Assembly: GCA_902790625.1 (NCBI GenBank)
Contig: CADASP010000001.1
Coordinates: forward strand, 124,001 to 188,000
Length of the DNA stretch: 64,000 nt
DNA from: an uncultured Prevotellaceae bacterium
GTDB lineage: Bacteria > Bacteroidota > Bacteroidia > Bacteroidales > Bacteroidaceae
Direction of reading: 5' to 3'
Translations under genes and position numbers: made by a program
Part shown: positions 35,997 to 44,269 of the stretch, one piece after another
Layout: each line of letters opens with the position of its first letter
Numbering within the stretch: the first letter of the stretch is position 1
The notes under the pieces: model-generated
Seen by the model: the letters and a program-made list of their open reading frames with translations, nothing else
Told to the model about the DNA's origin: nothing
The model's database searches: none

Positions 35997-36149
35997 ATAC
36001 AGTAGCGCCTTTATGGCCTACGGGAGCGTTTCACACCAAACGTAACAACTCTGTCGACTATTATTTTTAAGTAGGTAATCAACATTAGTTTATACGAACG
36101 GTTGTTTTTAATGAGTCCACTCCGAAAACCAATATTGTCGCGAAAGACG

Positions 36150-36271
36150 GCGCAGCAACTCCCCTCCCCTCGAGGGGAGGGGCCAGGGGTGGGGTCTGTA
36201 TATCATTCACTCGCAGGATGTTAGAGACCCCACCCCTACCCCTCCCCTCGAGGGGAGGGGAGCGGCTGCGC
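36150..36271. repeat. Palindromic element, second copy of the 25495-25635 type
   Basis: Same GC-rich arms (GCGCAGC... CCCCTCGAGGGG ... GCTGCGC) and the same interior (ATATCATTCACTCGCAGGAT) as the complement of the copy at 25495-25635. Confidence 0.85.
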
Positions 36272-36351
36272 ATTGTTTTTGGGCTGTTTTTTAGTGGAGA
36301 AGGGTTTTCGGAGTGTACTCTTTAATAAAACAAGAAAAACAGGAAAAGGGG

Positions 36352-36382
36352 TTTTTATCTGTATTTTTTGTTTTTATCTGTA
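36352..36382. repeat. Solo ATCTGTATTTTTTG repeat
   Basis: GGTTTTTATCTGTATTTTTT followed by GTTTTTATCTGT, identical to the flanks of element copy 2 (25731, 26346) and to the end of copy 3 (54222-54258, inverted). Confidence 0.7.
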
Positions 36383-36580
36383 TTTCCAAAAAACAAAAAA
36401 GATGAAATAAGATAATTTTGCTCGGTTACTTAACAACGAATTTTGCGAGTTCACTCGCCGTTTGGTTTGTTCTTGTGGTCTCTTGCTTTTCGAGTGCCGC
36501 CTCAGCGCATTTCGGCCACAGCAAATTGGGAACGGGTGATGGCGTAGCGGGAAAAACACCATGCCTTTTGGGTTGGCAGC

Positions 36581-36628
36581 GACCGCCGCCATGATTGGCA
36601 GCGGCCGCTGCCAATCATGGCGGCGGTC
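36581..36628. repeat. Perfect 48-bp palindrome centred on GCGGCCGC
   Basis: Left half GACCGCCGCCATGATTGGC followed by AGCGG is exactly complementary to the right half, with no spacer. A shorter GGCAGCGGCCGCTGCC palindrome follows at 36641-36656. Apart from these, repeats and weak remnants, the 35997-37016 stretch holds no gene I can support; a frame near 36725-36870 has an internal stop and may be a decayed gene. Confidence 0.9.
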
Positions 36629-37058
36629 GGGAACAATGATGGCAGCGGCCGCTGCCAACCTGTTTTTACGTATTGTGCACCGTATCCCGCTCCGACGGAT
36701 TAATCGGCCGAGCGGGAAACAACCTATTATGGTATGACTATCCACAAGCATACCACCAGTAAGTAGCCATCACCGCCGACGAGATGTTGGGCGCACTACT
36801 GCTGTTGGAGCAGCTGGAAGACCCCGAGCGTATGCCAAAGGCATCCCTCGCCGACGTAGTCGGCTCACTCCCTTTCACTCCTTTTTCACTCCATGCGTGC
36901 GAATTTTTTGAGGCACTTTTAGTGTTCATTTTGGCCTTTTTTAGTAAAAAATGGTGGGAAACGAGGTTGTTGTGGCAAAAAAGAACATTTTTTTCGTTTC
37001 TTTTGGAAAAATGATGTACCTTTGTGGTCTGAAACAAACTTTCCGCCTCATTTCCAAC

Positions 37059-37136
37059 ATGAGCTACGTCATCCACGTGCCGCAGGGCTGGAATACAGAG
37101 AATCTGCGCGATGCCGATGGCAACAAGTATTTTTAA
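37059..37136 (+). CDS. Possible 25-residue small protein upstream of the DUF4421 gene
   Basis: ATG 37059 to TAA 37134-37136 encodes a peptide beginning MSYVIHVPQGWNTEN. A TACCTTTG -7 box lies at 37017-37024, and the next gene starts 4 bp after the stop. It could be a leader peptide, a small protein, or the remnant of a longer gene. No family recognised. Confidence 0.3.
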   Translation: MSYVIHVPQGWNTENLRDADGNKYF

Positions 37137-37139
37137 TTA

Positions 37140-38189
37140 ATGAGCGACCCCATGAAACGACTGTATCATCAACCCATTTGCGTTGTGGTGAAGTTGGCGA
37201 CGCAACGCCCCTGCATCCTCCTTTTCCTGGTTGCCCTCCTGCTGGCCTCGCCTTCTGGGGCTGTTGCTCAGCGCCGCTACGGGCTGAACCACCTTGTCGA
37301 CAGTCTGCTGTCGAGAAAATACTGGAGTGCTGACATCGACACCGCCTACATCACCCGTCCACAGACCCGTTGGACGGTGCTGGGGCGGTTCAATCTGGCG
37401 GGAGCAAGGGTGAGTGCGAAGGGGATAGGCGAAGGGATGCATTTCGAGTCGGAGATGACAGCCAACAACAAGTCTACCGTCAGCTTTGGCGTGAGCTACT
37501 TGGGCCTGGCACTCAACATGGCGCTCAATCCCGCCAAGATGCTGGGCAAGTATCACGACTATGAGCTCACCTTCCGCTCGTATGGCAAGCGCGTGGGCTT
37601 CGACGTGGCCTACCAGGATGCCAGCAACTTCAAGGGATGGCAGGTGCTGGATGGTGTGCGCACCGACTTCTCCACCTCTGGCGAGCGGTTCAAGCTGCGC
37701 ACACTCAACGCCAGCGCCTACTATGTGTTCAACCCGCGCCATTTCTCCTATTCTGCCGCCTTCGCCCATAGCTACCTGCAGCGCCGCTCGGCGGGCAGCT
37801 TCCTGCTGGCCGCCTCGGGCCAAGGGCAGCACGGCGAGCTGAAGGGCGATGTGCCCGTGAGGTTCAAGATGACCAATATCGGCATCGGAGGCGGCTATGG
37901 CTACAACTACGTGCCGGGCAGCGGCTGGCTGCTTCACATCTCGGCGCTGCCCACCTTCATCGTCTATACCAACACCTCGCTCACCATGGGCGGCACACGC
38001 ATCCCGCTCGACTATCATTTCCCCGAAGTCATCATCACTGGCCGAGGAGCCATCAGCAAGCAGATAGGCACCAACAAGTTTGCGGGACTGACGATGGTCT
38101 ACTATTTCACCAACATTGGCGACGAGGAGAAACTGGCCATTCATAACGAGAAATGGCTGGCACGCCTCTTCTTCGGATTCCGGCTGTAA
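37140..38189 (+). CDS. DUF4421 domain-containing outer-membrane-type protein
   Basis: A 349-residue protein. The first Met is at 37140, but MKRLYHQP at 37152 may be the true start; a signal peptide ends at about AVAQ (residue 40). The mature part (SLLSRKYWSADIDTAYI; NKSTVSFGVSYLGLALN; SYGKRVGFDVAY) is typical of DUF4421, a Bacteroidota family predicted to form a beta-barrel. The C-terminal aromatic pattern (LFFGFRL) also fits an outer-membrane barrel. Function unknown. Confidence 0.8.
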   Translation: MSDPMKRLYHQPICVVVKLATQRPCILLFLVALLLASPSGAVAQRRYGLNHLVDSLLSRKYWSADIDTAYITRPQTRWTVLGRFNLAGARVSAKGIGEGMHFESEMTANNKSTVSFGVSYLGLALNMALNPAKMLGKYHDYELTFRSYGKRVGFDVAYQDASNFKGWQVLDGVRTDFSTSGERFKLRTLNASAYYVFNPRHFSYSAAFAHSYLQRRSAGSFLLAASGQGQHGELKGDVPVRFKMTNIGIGGGYGYNYVPGSGWLLHISALPTFIVYTNTSLTMGGTRIPLDYHFPEVIITGRGAISKQIGTNKFAGLTMVYYFTNIGDEEKLAIHNEKWLARLFFGFRL

Positions 38190-38266
38190 GTGAAAAGGGG
38201 GTGTTGCACCGACTATTGGATAGATTTGCCGACTTTTGCATTTCATAAGAGAATAAAAAGAACACT

Positions 38267-39160
38267 GTGGAGATAAAATACGTAAACCCCAGGCGAGGCG
38301 AGGGCACCCTTCGCATAGGCGACAGCGACGACCTCGTGGTGACTGAGAACATCGTGGCCATGCCCGATGGCAAAGTGTGCATGCCGCACCACTGCACAGT
38401 ATTCATCTGCACCGAGGGCAGGGCACAGTTCGAATACGACGGAGCCAAGATGCAGGTGCAGCAGAACGACTTGTTTCTCTGCATGCGCGGCAGCATTGTC
38501 TGCAACTTCATGGCATCGTCGAATTTCAATTGTCGGCAAATCTGGTTCAATCAGGGCGAGCTGTGGAATATCAACATCTATAGCGACACCAGTCTGTCAG
38601 ACTTGGCCCGCCTGAAGCAAAATCCCATGGTGCATCTCAGCGACGACGACGTGGCCCTGCTCGACAACTACTTCCAGCTGCTGTGCCATCGCATGCGGTG
38701 TGGCGCAGCGGCCGACATCGTGCGCTCGCTCGTCAGCACCATGTTTCTCGAAATGCTCGTCATCATGCGGCGCGATGCCCGCCAGTCGTTGGCGCATGCC
38801 TCGGCAGGGGAGCCGCTGCCAGGCTTCCACCGCCGCAGGCTGGCAGACCAGTTCATGCGGTTGGTGGAGCAGAGCGATGGACGCTTGCGCAGGGTGGATG
38901 AACTCGCCAGCCAGCTCAACATCACGCCCAAATATCTATCCACCATTTTGAAGGAGACAATGAACCGGCGGCCAAGCGCCATCATACAGCTCTTCACCAT
39001 GAAGGCCATCGAGCGGAGGCTGCGCTTCACCGACATGACGATGCAGGCCATTGCCATCGACCTGAACTTCCCCAATGCCTCGTTCTTCGGCAAATACTTC
39101 AAGCAGCGGGCGGGGATGACACCGCTGGAGTATCGGCTGAAATATCACAAAGGGAGATGA
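38267..39160 (+). CDS. AraC family transcriptional regulator
   Basis: A 297-residue protein starting at GTG 38267. The N-terminal 130 residues are a cupin-like sensing region (FICTEGRAQFEYDGAKMQVQQNDLFLC). The C-terminal 100 residues hold two helix-turn-helix motifs (VDELASQLNITPKYLSTILKE and MQAIAIDLNFPNASFFGKYFK) and the family signature ending in MTPLEYR. The ligand and targets are unknown; neither neighbour suggests a pathway. Confidence 0.9.
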   Translation: MEIKYVNPRRGEGTLRIGDSDDLVVTENIVAMPDGKVCMPHHCTVFICTEGRAQFEYDGAKMQVQQNDLFLCMRGSIVCNFMASSNFNCRQIWFNQGELWNINIYSDTSLSDLARLKQNPMVHLSDDDVALLDNYFQLLCHRMRCGAAADIVRSLVSTMFLEMLVIMRRDARQSLAHASAGEPLPGFHRRRLADQFMRLVEQSDGRLRRVDELASQLNITPKYLSTILKETMNRRPSAIIQLFTMKAIERRLRFTDMTMQAIAIDLNFPNASFFGKYFKQRAGMTPLEYRLKYHKGR

Positions 39161-39287
39161 AGCAGATAAAACTATGAGCAAAACTTGGGAACACCCTGTG
39201 TCGCGGTTTCTCGTGTTTTCACTTGTTTTGTAAGCTTCCAATATTAGCTGCTGTGGGCGCGCAGCGCCCGCCGATTCCTCTGATTGC

Positions 39288-39893
39288 TCAGGTGAAGGGA
39301 ATCTCCAGTTGCGTGGCGCCGAGCTGGTTGAAGGTGAGGCGGTGATGGGGCGACAGACCATGCTGGCGGATGGCGTCGCGGTGCTGACGGGTGGGGTAGC
39401 CTTTGTTCTGCTCCCAGCCGTAGCAGGGGAACTCCTTGGCAAGGGCTATCATGTGGTCGTCGCGGTAGGTCTTGGCCAGGATGCTGGCGGCGGCGATGGC
39501 CATCATCTTGCCGTCGCCCTTCACAATGGTGGTGAAGGGCAGGGCGCGCCAAGGCTTGAAGCGGTTGCCGTCGACGATGACGGCCTGTGGCTCGGTGGCC
39601 AGCGCATCGAGGGCTCGGTGCATGGCCAGAATGCTGGCGTTAAGGATGTTGATGCGGTCGATCTCCTGCGGTGAGGCGGTGGCCACGGCCCAGCTCACGG
39701 CATCGCGCTCAATGTCGGTGCGCAGCCGTCGGCGCTGGTGGTCGGTGAGCTGCTTCGAGTCGTTGAGCAGCGGATGGCAGTAGTCGTTGGGCAGGATGAC
39801 GGCGGCGGCAAAAACGGGACCAGCCAGACAGCCGCGCCCAGCCTCGTCGGTCCCAGCCTCGATGAGGCCCGCGTAATAATGACTTTGCAACAT
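39288..39893 (-). CDS. rnhB: Ribonuclease HII
   Basis: A 201-residue RNase HII that removes RNA from RNA-DNA hybrids and misincorporated ribonucleotides. Catalytic acidic residues lie in [14 protein letters not shown] near the N-terminus (D-E), later in VDGN and [21 protein letters not shown]. Full length. It follows sufS on the same strand with a terminator hairpin between them. Confidence 0.95.
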   Translation of the reverse strand: MLQSHYYAGLIEAGTDEAGRGCLAGPVFAAAVILPNDYCHPLLNDSKQLTDHQRRRLRTDIERDAVSWAVATASPQEIDRINILNASILAMHRALDALATEPQAVIVDGNRFKPWRALPFTTIVKGDGKMMAIAAASILAKTYRDDHMIALAKEFPCYGWEQNKGYPTRQHRDAIRQHGLSPHHRLTFNQLGATQLEIPFT

Positions 39894-39900
39894 CTTCTTC

Positions 39901-39934
39901 TTTTTTTTGCCCCCTAAGTTAGGGGGCTTTTTTT
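39901..39934. terminator. Rho-independent terminator after sufS
   Basis: GCCCCCTAA/TTAGGGGGC (39909-39927) with a T run on both sides (39901-39908 and 39928-39934), so it can stop transcription on either strand. It overlaps the last bases of sufS. Confidence 0.85.
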
Positions 39935-41246
39935 ATCTGAGCATGGGTATCACGCGGTGCAAGGCATTGGCCAAAGCATCGACCTCATCGATGGTGTTGT
40001 AGAGTGCGAAGCTGGCGCGCACGGTGCTGGTGAGTCCCATCCGTTCCACTAATGGCTGAGCACAGTGATGGCCGGTGCGCACGGCGATGCCCAGCTGGTC
40101 GAGCAGCGTGCCGATGTCGAGCGGGTGTGTGCCTTCCACCACGAAGCTGAGGACACCAGAGACCGAAGCACCCCAAGCCCCCCTTTCGCCCCCCGAGGGG
40201 GGCACGATAGTTTTGTGGGGCATGGAGTCTATAGTGCCCCCCTCGGGGGGCGAAGGGGGGGCTTGGAGGGCTTTTAGGATGCGCAGCCCATCAATCTGGC
40301 TCAGTTGCTCGGCGCATCGGCTTAAGAGCAGCTGCTCGTGGGCGTGGATGTTGTCGAGACCCAGGGCGGTGATGTAGTCGATGGCGGTGGCCAGGCCGTG
40401 GGTGGCCACATAGTCGGGGGTGCCCGCCTCGAACTTGAAGGGCAGCTCGTTGTAGGTGGTCTTCTCCCAGCTCACGCTGCTGATCATCTCGCCGCCACCC
40501 TGATAGGGGGGCAGACGGTCGAGCCACTCCTCGCGGCCATAGAGCACGCCCACGCCCGTGGGACCATACATCTTGTGGCCGCTGAGCGCCAGGAAGTCGC
40601 ACCCCATCTGCTGCACGTCGATGGCCATGTGTGGAGCGCTCTGGGCGGCATCCACCAGCACGGGGATGCCCCTTGCGTGGGCGCGGGCCACCACCTCGGC
40701 CACAGGGTTGACGGTGCCCAGCACGTTGCTCACATGCGTCAGGCTCACTATCCGTGTACGCTCCGTGAGGTATTCGTCGAGCAGGTCGATGCGCAGGTCG
40801 CCCTCGTCGGTGATGGGCAGGTGGCGCACCACGATGCCGCGCTGCAGCGCTTGCATCTGCCACGGCACGATGTTCGAGTGGTGCTCCATGTCGGTGACCA
40901 GCACCTCGTCGCCCGCCTTCATCTGCGATGCGCAGAAGGTGGCCGCCACCAAGTTGATGGCCTCGGTGGTGCCCCGTGTGAAGATAATCTCCTCGGTCTT
41001 TCGCGCGTTCAGAAACTGTCGCACCCGCTCGCGGGCTGCCTCGTGCAGCTCGGTGGCTTGTTGCGAGAGGTAATGCACGCCACGGTGCACGTTGGCATTG
41101 ACGTTGAGATACTCGTTGCGCATGGCATCGAGCACGGCCAACGGCTTCTGCGTGGTGGCCGCATTATCAAGGTACACGAGCTTGCGCCCGTGTACCTCGC
41201 GTTGTAGGATGGGGAAGTCGCCCCTGATGATGTCTACGTTATACAT
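39933..41246 (-). CDS. sufS: Cysteine desulfurase SufS with an in-frame repeat insertion
   Basis: A 437-residue PLP enzyme that removes sulfur from cysteine for Fe-S cluster assembly. The PLP lysine is in SGHKMYGPTG (about residue 221) and the active-site Cys in RTGHHCAQP (about 392). Both are intact. Residues about 328-357 ([10 protein letters not shown]... and ...[13 protein letters not shown]) are encoded by a 90-bp repeat-bounded insertion, 35 residues before the active Cys, making the protein about 30 residues longer than usual (about 405). No other suf genes adjoin; sufB is 20 kb away. Confidence 0.93.
   Translation of the reverse strand: MYNVDIIRGDFPILQREVHGRKLVYLDNAATTQKPLAVLDAMRNEYLNVNANVHRGVHYLSQQATELHEAARERVRQFLNARKTEEIIFTRGTTEAINLVAATFCASQMKAGDEVLVTDMEHHSNIVPWQMQALQRGIVVRHLPITDEGDLRIDLLDEYLTERTRIVSLTHVSNVLGTVNPVAEVVARAHARGIPVLVDAAQSAPHMAIDVQQMGCDFLALSGHKMYGPTGVGVLYGREEWLDRLPPYQGGGEMISSVSWEKTTYNELPFKFEAGTPDYVATHGLATAIDYITALGLDNIHAHEQLLLSRCAEQLSQIDGLRILKALQAPPSPPEGGTIDSMPHKTIVPPSGGERGAWGASVSGVLSFVVEGTHPLDIGTLLDQLGIAVRTGHHCAQPLVERMGLTSTVRASFALYNTIDEVDALANALHRVIPMLR
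40175..40264 (-). mobile_element. 90-bp miniature element in frame inside sufS
   Basis: Arms 40175-40203 and 40236-40264 (29 bp) are inverted repeats differing at one position. The inner 32 bp begins ACGATAGTTTTG, matching the inner left end (AACAATAGTTTTG) of the DUF559 cassette at 58534-59002, whose repeats are also nearly the same sequence. Length 90 bp keeps the frame. Confidence 0.75.
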
Positions 41247-41276
41247 TATTCATGTTTCGCCAGCTCCACATGCAAA

Positions 41277-43997
41277 TTATTTAACCAGCACCTTGCGCAC
41301 GTTGCCGTTGCCGTCGACCACGATGTTGAGTCCGCGCTGCATCTCGCTGCGGCGTGTTCCACCGATGGTGTAGATGCCCTCGGCAACCTTCGTGGTCTGC
41401 AGCAGGCTGATGCCGCTGGCGTAGTCGGCCAGGAGCTGCTTCGACTGCTCGCCCTCGTTGGCGATGTAGATGTCGTAGAAGCCCACCTTCGAGTTGTTGC
41501 CGCAGAGGTAGGCGCGCACATACACCTCGTCGGTGCCATCGTAGCTGCGCACCACGTTGGTGGTCAGACGCTGGCGGCTGCTGATGACGATGGTGTCGCC
41601 GAGTGTCTGCCACTGGCTGTCCCACTGGTTGCCGTCGACCGAGCACTGCAGCACGATGGTGTGCGTGGCCTCGTTCTCAGGCTTGACGATAGAGCCGATG
41701 TTGGCCACCATGTCGAAGGGGCCCTTAAACTTCTGCGTGCTCACGATGTAGGCGTTGTAGGGGAACGACTGTCCGTCGCCAGGCGTGGTGTTCTTGTCGG
41801 CCAGGTTGAGGATGGCCTTTGTGGCGGGGAAGTAGGGGTTCTCATCGTCGACGGTGGCGAAGTTGTAGCCGCTCTTGTCGCCATAGTTGGTGCCCGAAGT
41901 GAGGTTCTCCCAGGTGACGAGCTGTCCGCGCGAGCGCAGCATCCATCCCGTCTCGAAGTCCTTCTCCTCCTCAGCGTTCAGGGCGGTGTAGGTCTTCACC
42001 TCTTTCACCTCGCCCGTCTCTGGGTCTTCCACATCATCCAGCGTGAACTCCTCTACGTTGAAGTAGGGATAGGCTGCCTTGTCTTTGCCCCATGAGAAGA
42101 AGTAGGCGGTGCTGGTGCTGCCACCGTTGTAGTCGGCTGAGTTGGCGTCCATGTGTGCCAGCACGTCGATGCGCACCTTGGGATTGCTGATGCGCACGTC
42201 GAGCGATGCCAGCTCAGAGTTCACAAATCCCTCGGCCACGGTGAAGGCGTAGATGGTGCGTCCCAGCTGGCTCACGCTGATAGGCTCGGTGTAGAGGGTC
42301 GACTTCTTCTGGTCGGTGCTTCCGCTGTAGTTGTAGTAGATGGCGCTTTCCTCACTGGGAGCCGTGAGCGTGACGATGGTGATGCCGTCCTGCTCATCAA
42401 TGGCGATGGTGGGCATGGGGGCCTGGCGGCGCAGGTCGACGAGCTGCTCGGCGGGGTCGCTCAGCAGGTAGCCGTCGCCACGTGCCACAGCCTTCACGGT
42501 GACGCCCTCGGTGCTGATGCTGAAGGGCTCGGTGTAGCGCGTGCTGGCCTCGGTGGGCGTGGTGCCGTCGAGGGTGTAGAAGATTTCAGCGGCGGGCACG
42601 GTGCTGCTCAGGCTGACGGTGGTGACCATGTCCTTGTAGCTCAGGCTGATGACGGGCGCAGCAGCTTGCGTCACCTTGGCCTTGGTGTTGATGAGGGCGT
42701 TGGTGGCGTTCACCAGGATGGCGGGGCTGGCAGCCTCGGCCAGCGTCTGCTGGGTGTAGGGGATGAAGATGTAGCCGTTGTGGCCCATGTTGTGCTGGTG
42801 GATGGCCACGGCATCGGGACGCTCGTAGGGAATGGCCACGATGGCGTCGTCGGCAAAGAGTCCGCTCAGCGTCAGGCATGGCAGGGTCACCATGTCGGTC
42901 ATCGGGAGCACCCACACGCCCTCTTCTTCGGAGCTGTCGTCAGGGATGAGCTCCAGCCCTGTGAAGAGGCTGCTGCCAGCATTCTTCACCACTACAAACT
43001 GTGTCTCCGAGTCGCTCACCGTTCCGTAGCCCCAAGCTTCGTAGAGGGCGGGGTTGAGGTTGAGCGTGGGCACGAAGGGCTGTATGCTCTTCAGCGAGTT
43101 GATGGCCTCGGCATTGGCCACGGTGGAGCTGACCACGATGGCATCGTAGGCCGTGAGCTGCTCCATGGTCAGTGCGCCGCCGACGGCGATGGTCTCCAGG
43201 GTGTAGCGCTCGCTCTGGTTCAGGATGGGCACGGCCAGCTCGGCGGCCAGGTCGCCCTCGTAGAGGTAGCCCACGCGGGCTTTCTGCGTGTTGTCGCCCA
43301 CCTCGATGCTGTAGATGTGGCATCCGTTGGTGTTGTAGACGTAGATGTCCACGGTGCCGTCGTCGTTCACGGTGGCACCCTCAGGCAGTGTCCAGCCCTC
43401 TTCCCAGGTGTGGGTCTCCTTTGCTGTCGGCCTGAACTCGTCGCCAATGCGCAGCTCGTCGTTGGTGCAGTCGTTCACGAAGAGTGCCACGCCGCGAGCG
43501 TCGGCGGGCTTGTGCGACTCCACCTCGAACGTGATTTTCTGGCCCACGCGCACCTTGGGGATGACGAAGCACCAGATGCGTGCCGATGCCGACTTGGCGT
43601 TGCCGCCGCCCAGCCACAAGTATTGCGGGCCGGCATAGTCGCCCAGCGAGGTGGAAGGATAGTCAACAGCGATGGCCAGTGAGCGACGGCTGACATAGGC
43701 TGAGTTGAACACCAGGCCCTCGGTCTCGGCGATGGGGGCACCGTTGGCCAGCAGGGCACCGTCGTCATTCACCAGGTTGGCATTGTAGGCCCAGTAGCAT
43801 TTGCCAATCTGCGGGTTGTCGCCGTTGGCTTTCTCGGTGTCGCTCCAGGCGCCGCCCGTCACTCCGTTCTGGGCCTCCACGGCCAGGTTGTTCACGGTGG
43901 TGGCGCTCCAGTTGGTAAACGTCCACTTGCGGTAGCCCTGTGCACCGGCGGTGAGGACTATCGTCAGGATGATGGCTAAAGTAAAGAATTTCTTCAT
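41277..43997 (-). CDS. Large secreted protein with chitobiase C-terminal-like domains
   Basis: A 906-residue protein with a signal peptide (LAIILTIVLTAGAQG). The middle contains beta repeats of the CHB_HEX_C type (EIFYTLDGTTPTEASTRYTEP near residue 468; AIYYNYSGSTDQKKSTLYTEP near 554). The C-terminus (IYTIGGTRRSEM, GLNIVVDGNG, KVLVK) is the short Prevotella-type tail seen also in the GH27 protein and the 62532 gene. Probably a surface or secreted carbohydrate-binding protein; no catalytic domain recognised. A strong promoter lies at 44057-44088. sufS follows after 30 bp and may be co-transcribed. Confidence 0.7.
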   Translation of the reverse strand: MKKFFTLAIILTIVLTAGAQGYRKWTFTNWSATTVNNLAVEAQNGVTGGAWSDTEKANGDNPQIGKCYWAYNANLVNDDGALLANGAPIAETEGLVFNSAYVSRRSLAIAVDYPSTSLGDYAGPQYLWLGGGNAKSASARIWCFVIPKVRVGQKITFEVESHKPADARGVALFVNDCTNDELRIGDEFRPTAKETHTWEEGWTLPEGATVNDDGTVDIYVYNTNGCHIYSIEVGDNTQKARVGYLYEGDLAAELAVPILNQSERYTLETIAVGGALTMEQLTAYDAIVVSSTVANAEAINSLKSIQPFVPTLNLNPALYEAWGYGTVSDSETQFVVVKNAGSSLFTGLELIPDDSSEEEGVWVLPMTDMVTLPCLTLSGLFADDAIVAIPYERPDAVAIHQHNMGHNGYIFIPYTQQTLAEAASPAILVNATNALINTKAKVTQAAAPVISLSYKDMVTTVSLSSTVPAAEIFYTLDGTTPTEASTRYTEPFSISTEGVTVKAVARGDGYLLSDPAEQLVDLRRQAPMPTIAIDEQDGITIVTLTAPSEESAIYYNYSGSTDQKKSTLYTEPISVSQLGRTIYAFTVAEGFVNSELASLDVRISNPKVRIDVLAHMDANSADYNGGSTSTAYFFSWGKDKAAYPYFNVEEFTLDDVEDPETGEVKEVKTYTALNAEEEKDFETGWMLRSRGQLVTWENLTSGTNYGDKSGYNFATVDDENPYFPATKAILNLADKNTTPGDGQSFPYNAYIVSTQKFKGPFDMVANIGSIVKPENEATHTIVLQCSVDGNQWDSQWQTLGDTIVISSRQRLTTNVVRSYDGTDEVYVRAYLCGNNSKVGFYDIYIANEGEQSKQLLADYASGISLLQTTKVAEGIYTIGGTRRSEMQRGLNIVVDGNGNVRKVLVK

Positions 43998-44056
43998 ACG
44001 TGATAGGGTTGTTTGTTAGTAAAATAGTTGTTTCTCGCGTTTTGTCAATTTGCGTG

Positions 44057-44088
44057 CAAAATTACACAATTTATTCTGAACGCGCAAA
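44057..44088 (-). promoter_or_regulatory. Promoter of the 906-residue secreted-protein gene
   Basis: On the minus strand, TTTG (44088-44085) and TAATTTTG (44064-44057) are 20 bp apart. The leader would be about 55 bases. Confidence 0.7.
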
Positions 44089-44203
44089 GAAAACACAGTG
44101 TTTTTTAGTAATGCCCTTGTTGTTTGCGGATGGTCACAATCTGTCGCAAGTAGCTGTGTGGTTATTACCAAATGGCGGTCTTATTTTATTTGCCTATCGT
44201 ATA

Positions 44204-44251
44204 CAAAAATTTGGCGTTGACTTTTTGAAAAACGGCAACGCCAAATTTTTG
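44204..44251. repeat. Hairpin fragment of the interspersed 614-bp element
   Basis: CAAAAATTTGGCGTTG (44204-44219) and CAACGCCAAATTTTTG (44236-44251) are perfect 16-bp arms. The loop GACTTTTTGAAAAACGG matches the centre of the copies at 10453, 25725 and 53612. Confidence 0.7.
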
Positions 44252-44269
44252 TCCCAGGCCCTGGGATTT

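Noticed and set aside
36374..36751. 125-codon minus-strand frame
   Set aside because: It runs through a perfect palindrome and low-complexity sequence, with no family resemblance or start signal.
36725..36870. Possible decayed gene (frame with an in-frame stop, ADEMLGALLLLEQLEDPERM)
   Set aside because: Looks protein-like but is short, interrupted and matches nothing I can name; not listed as a pseudogene.
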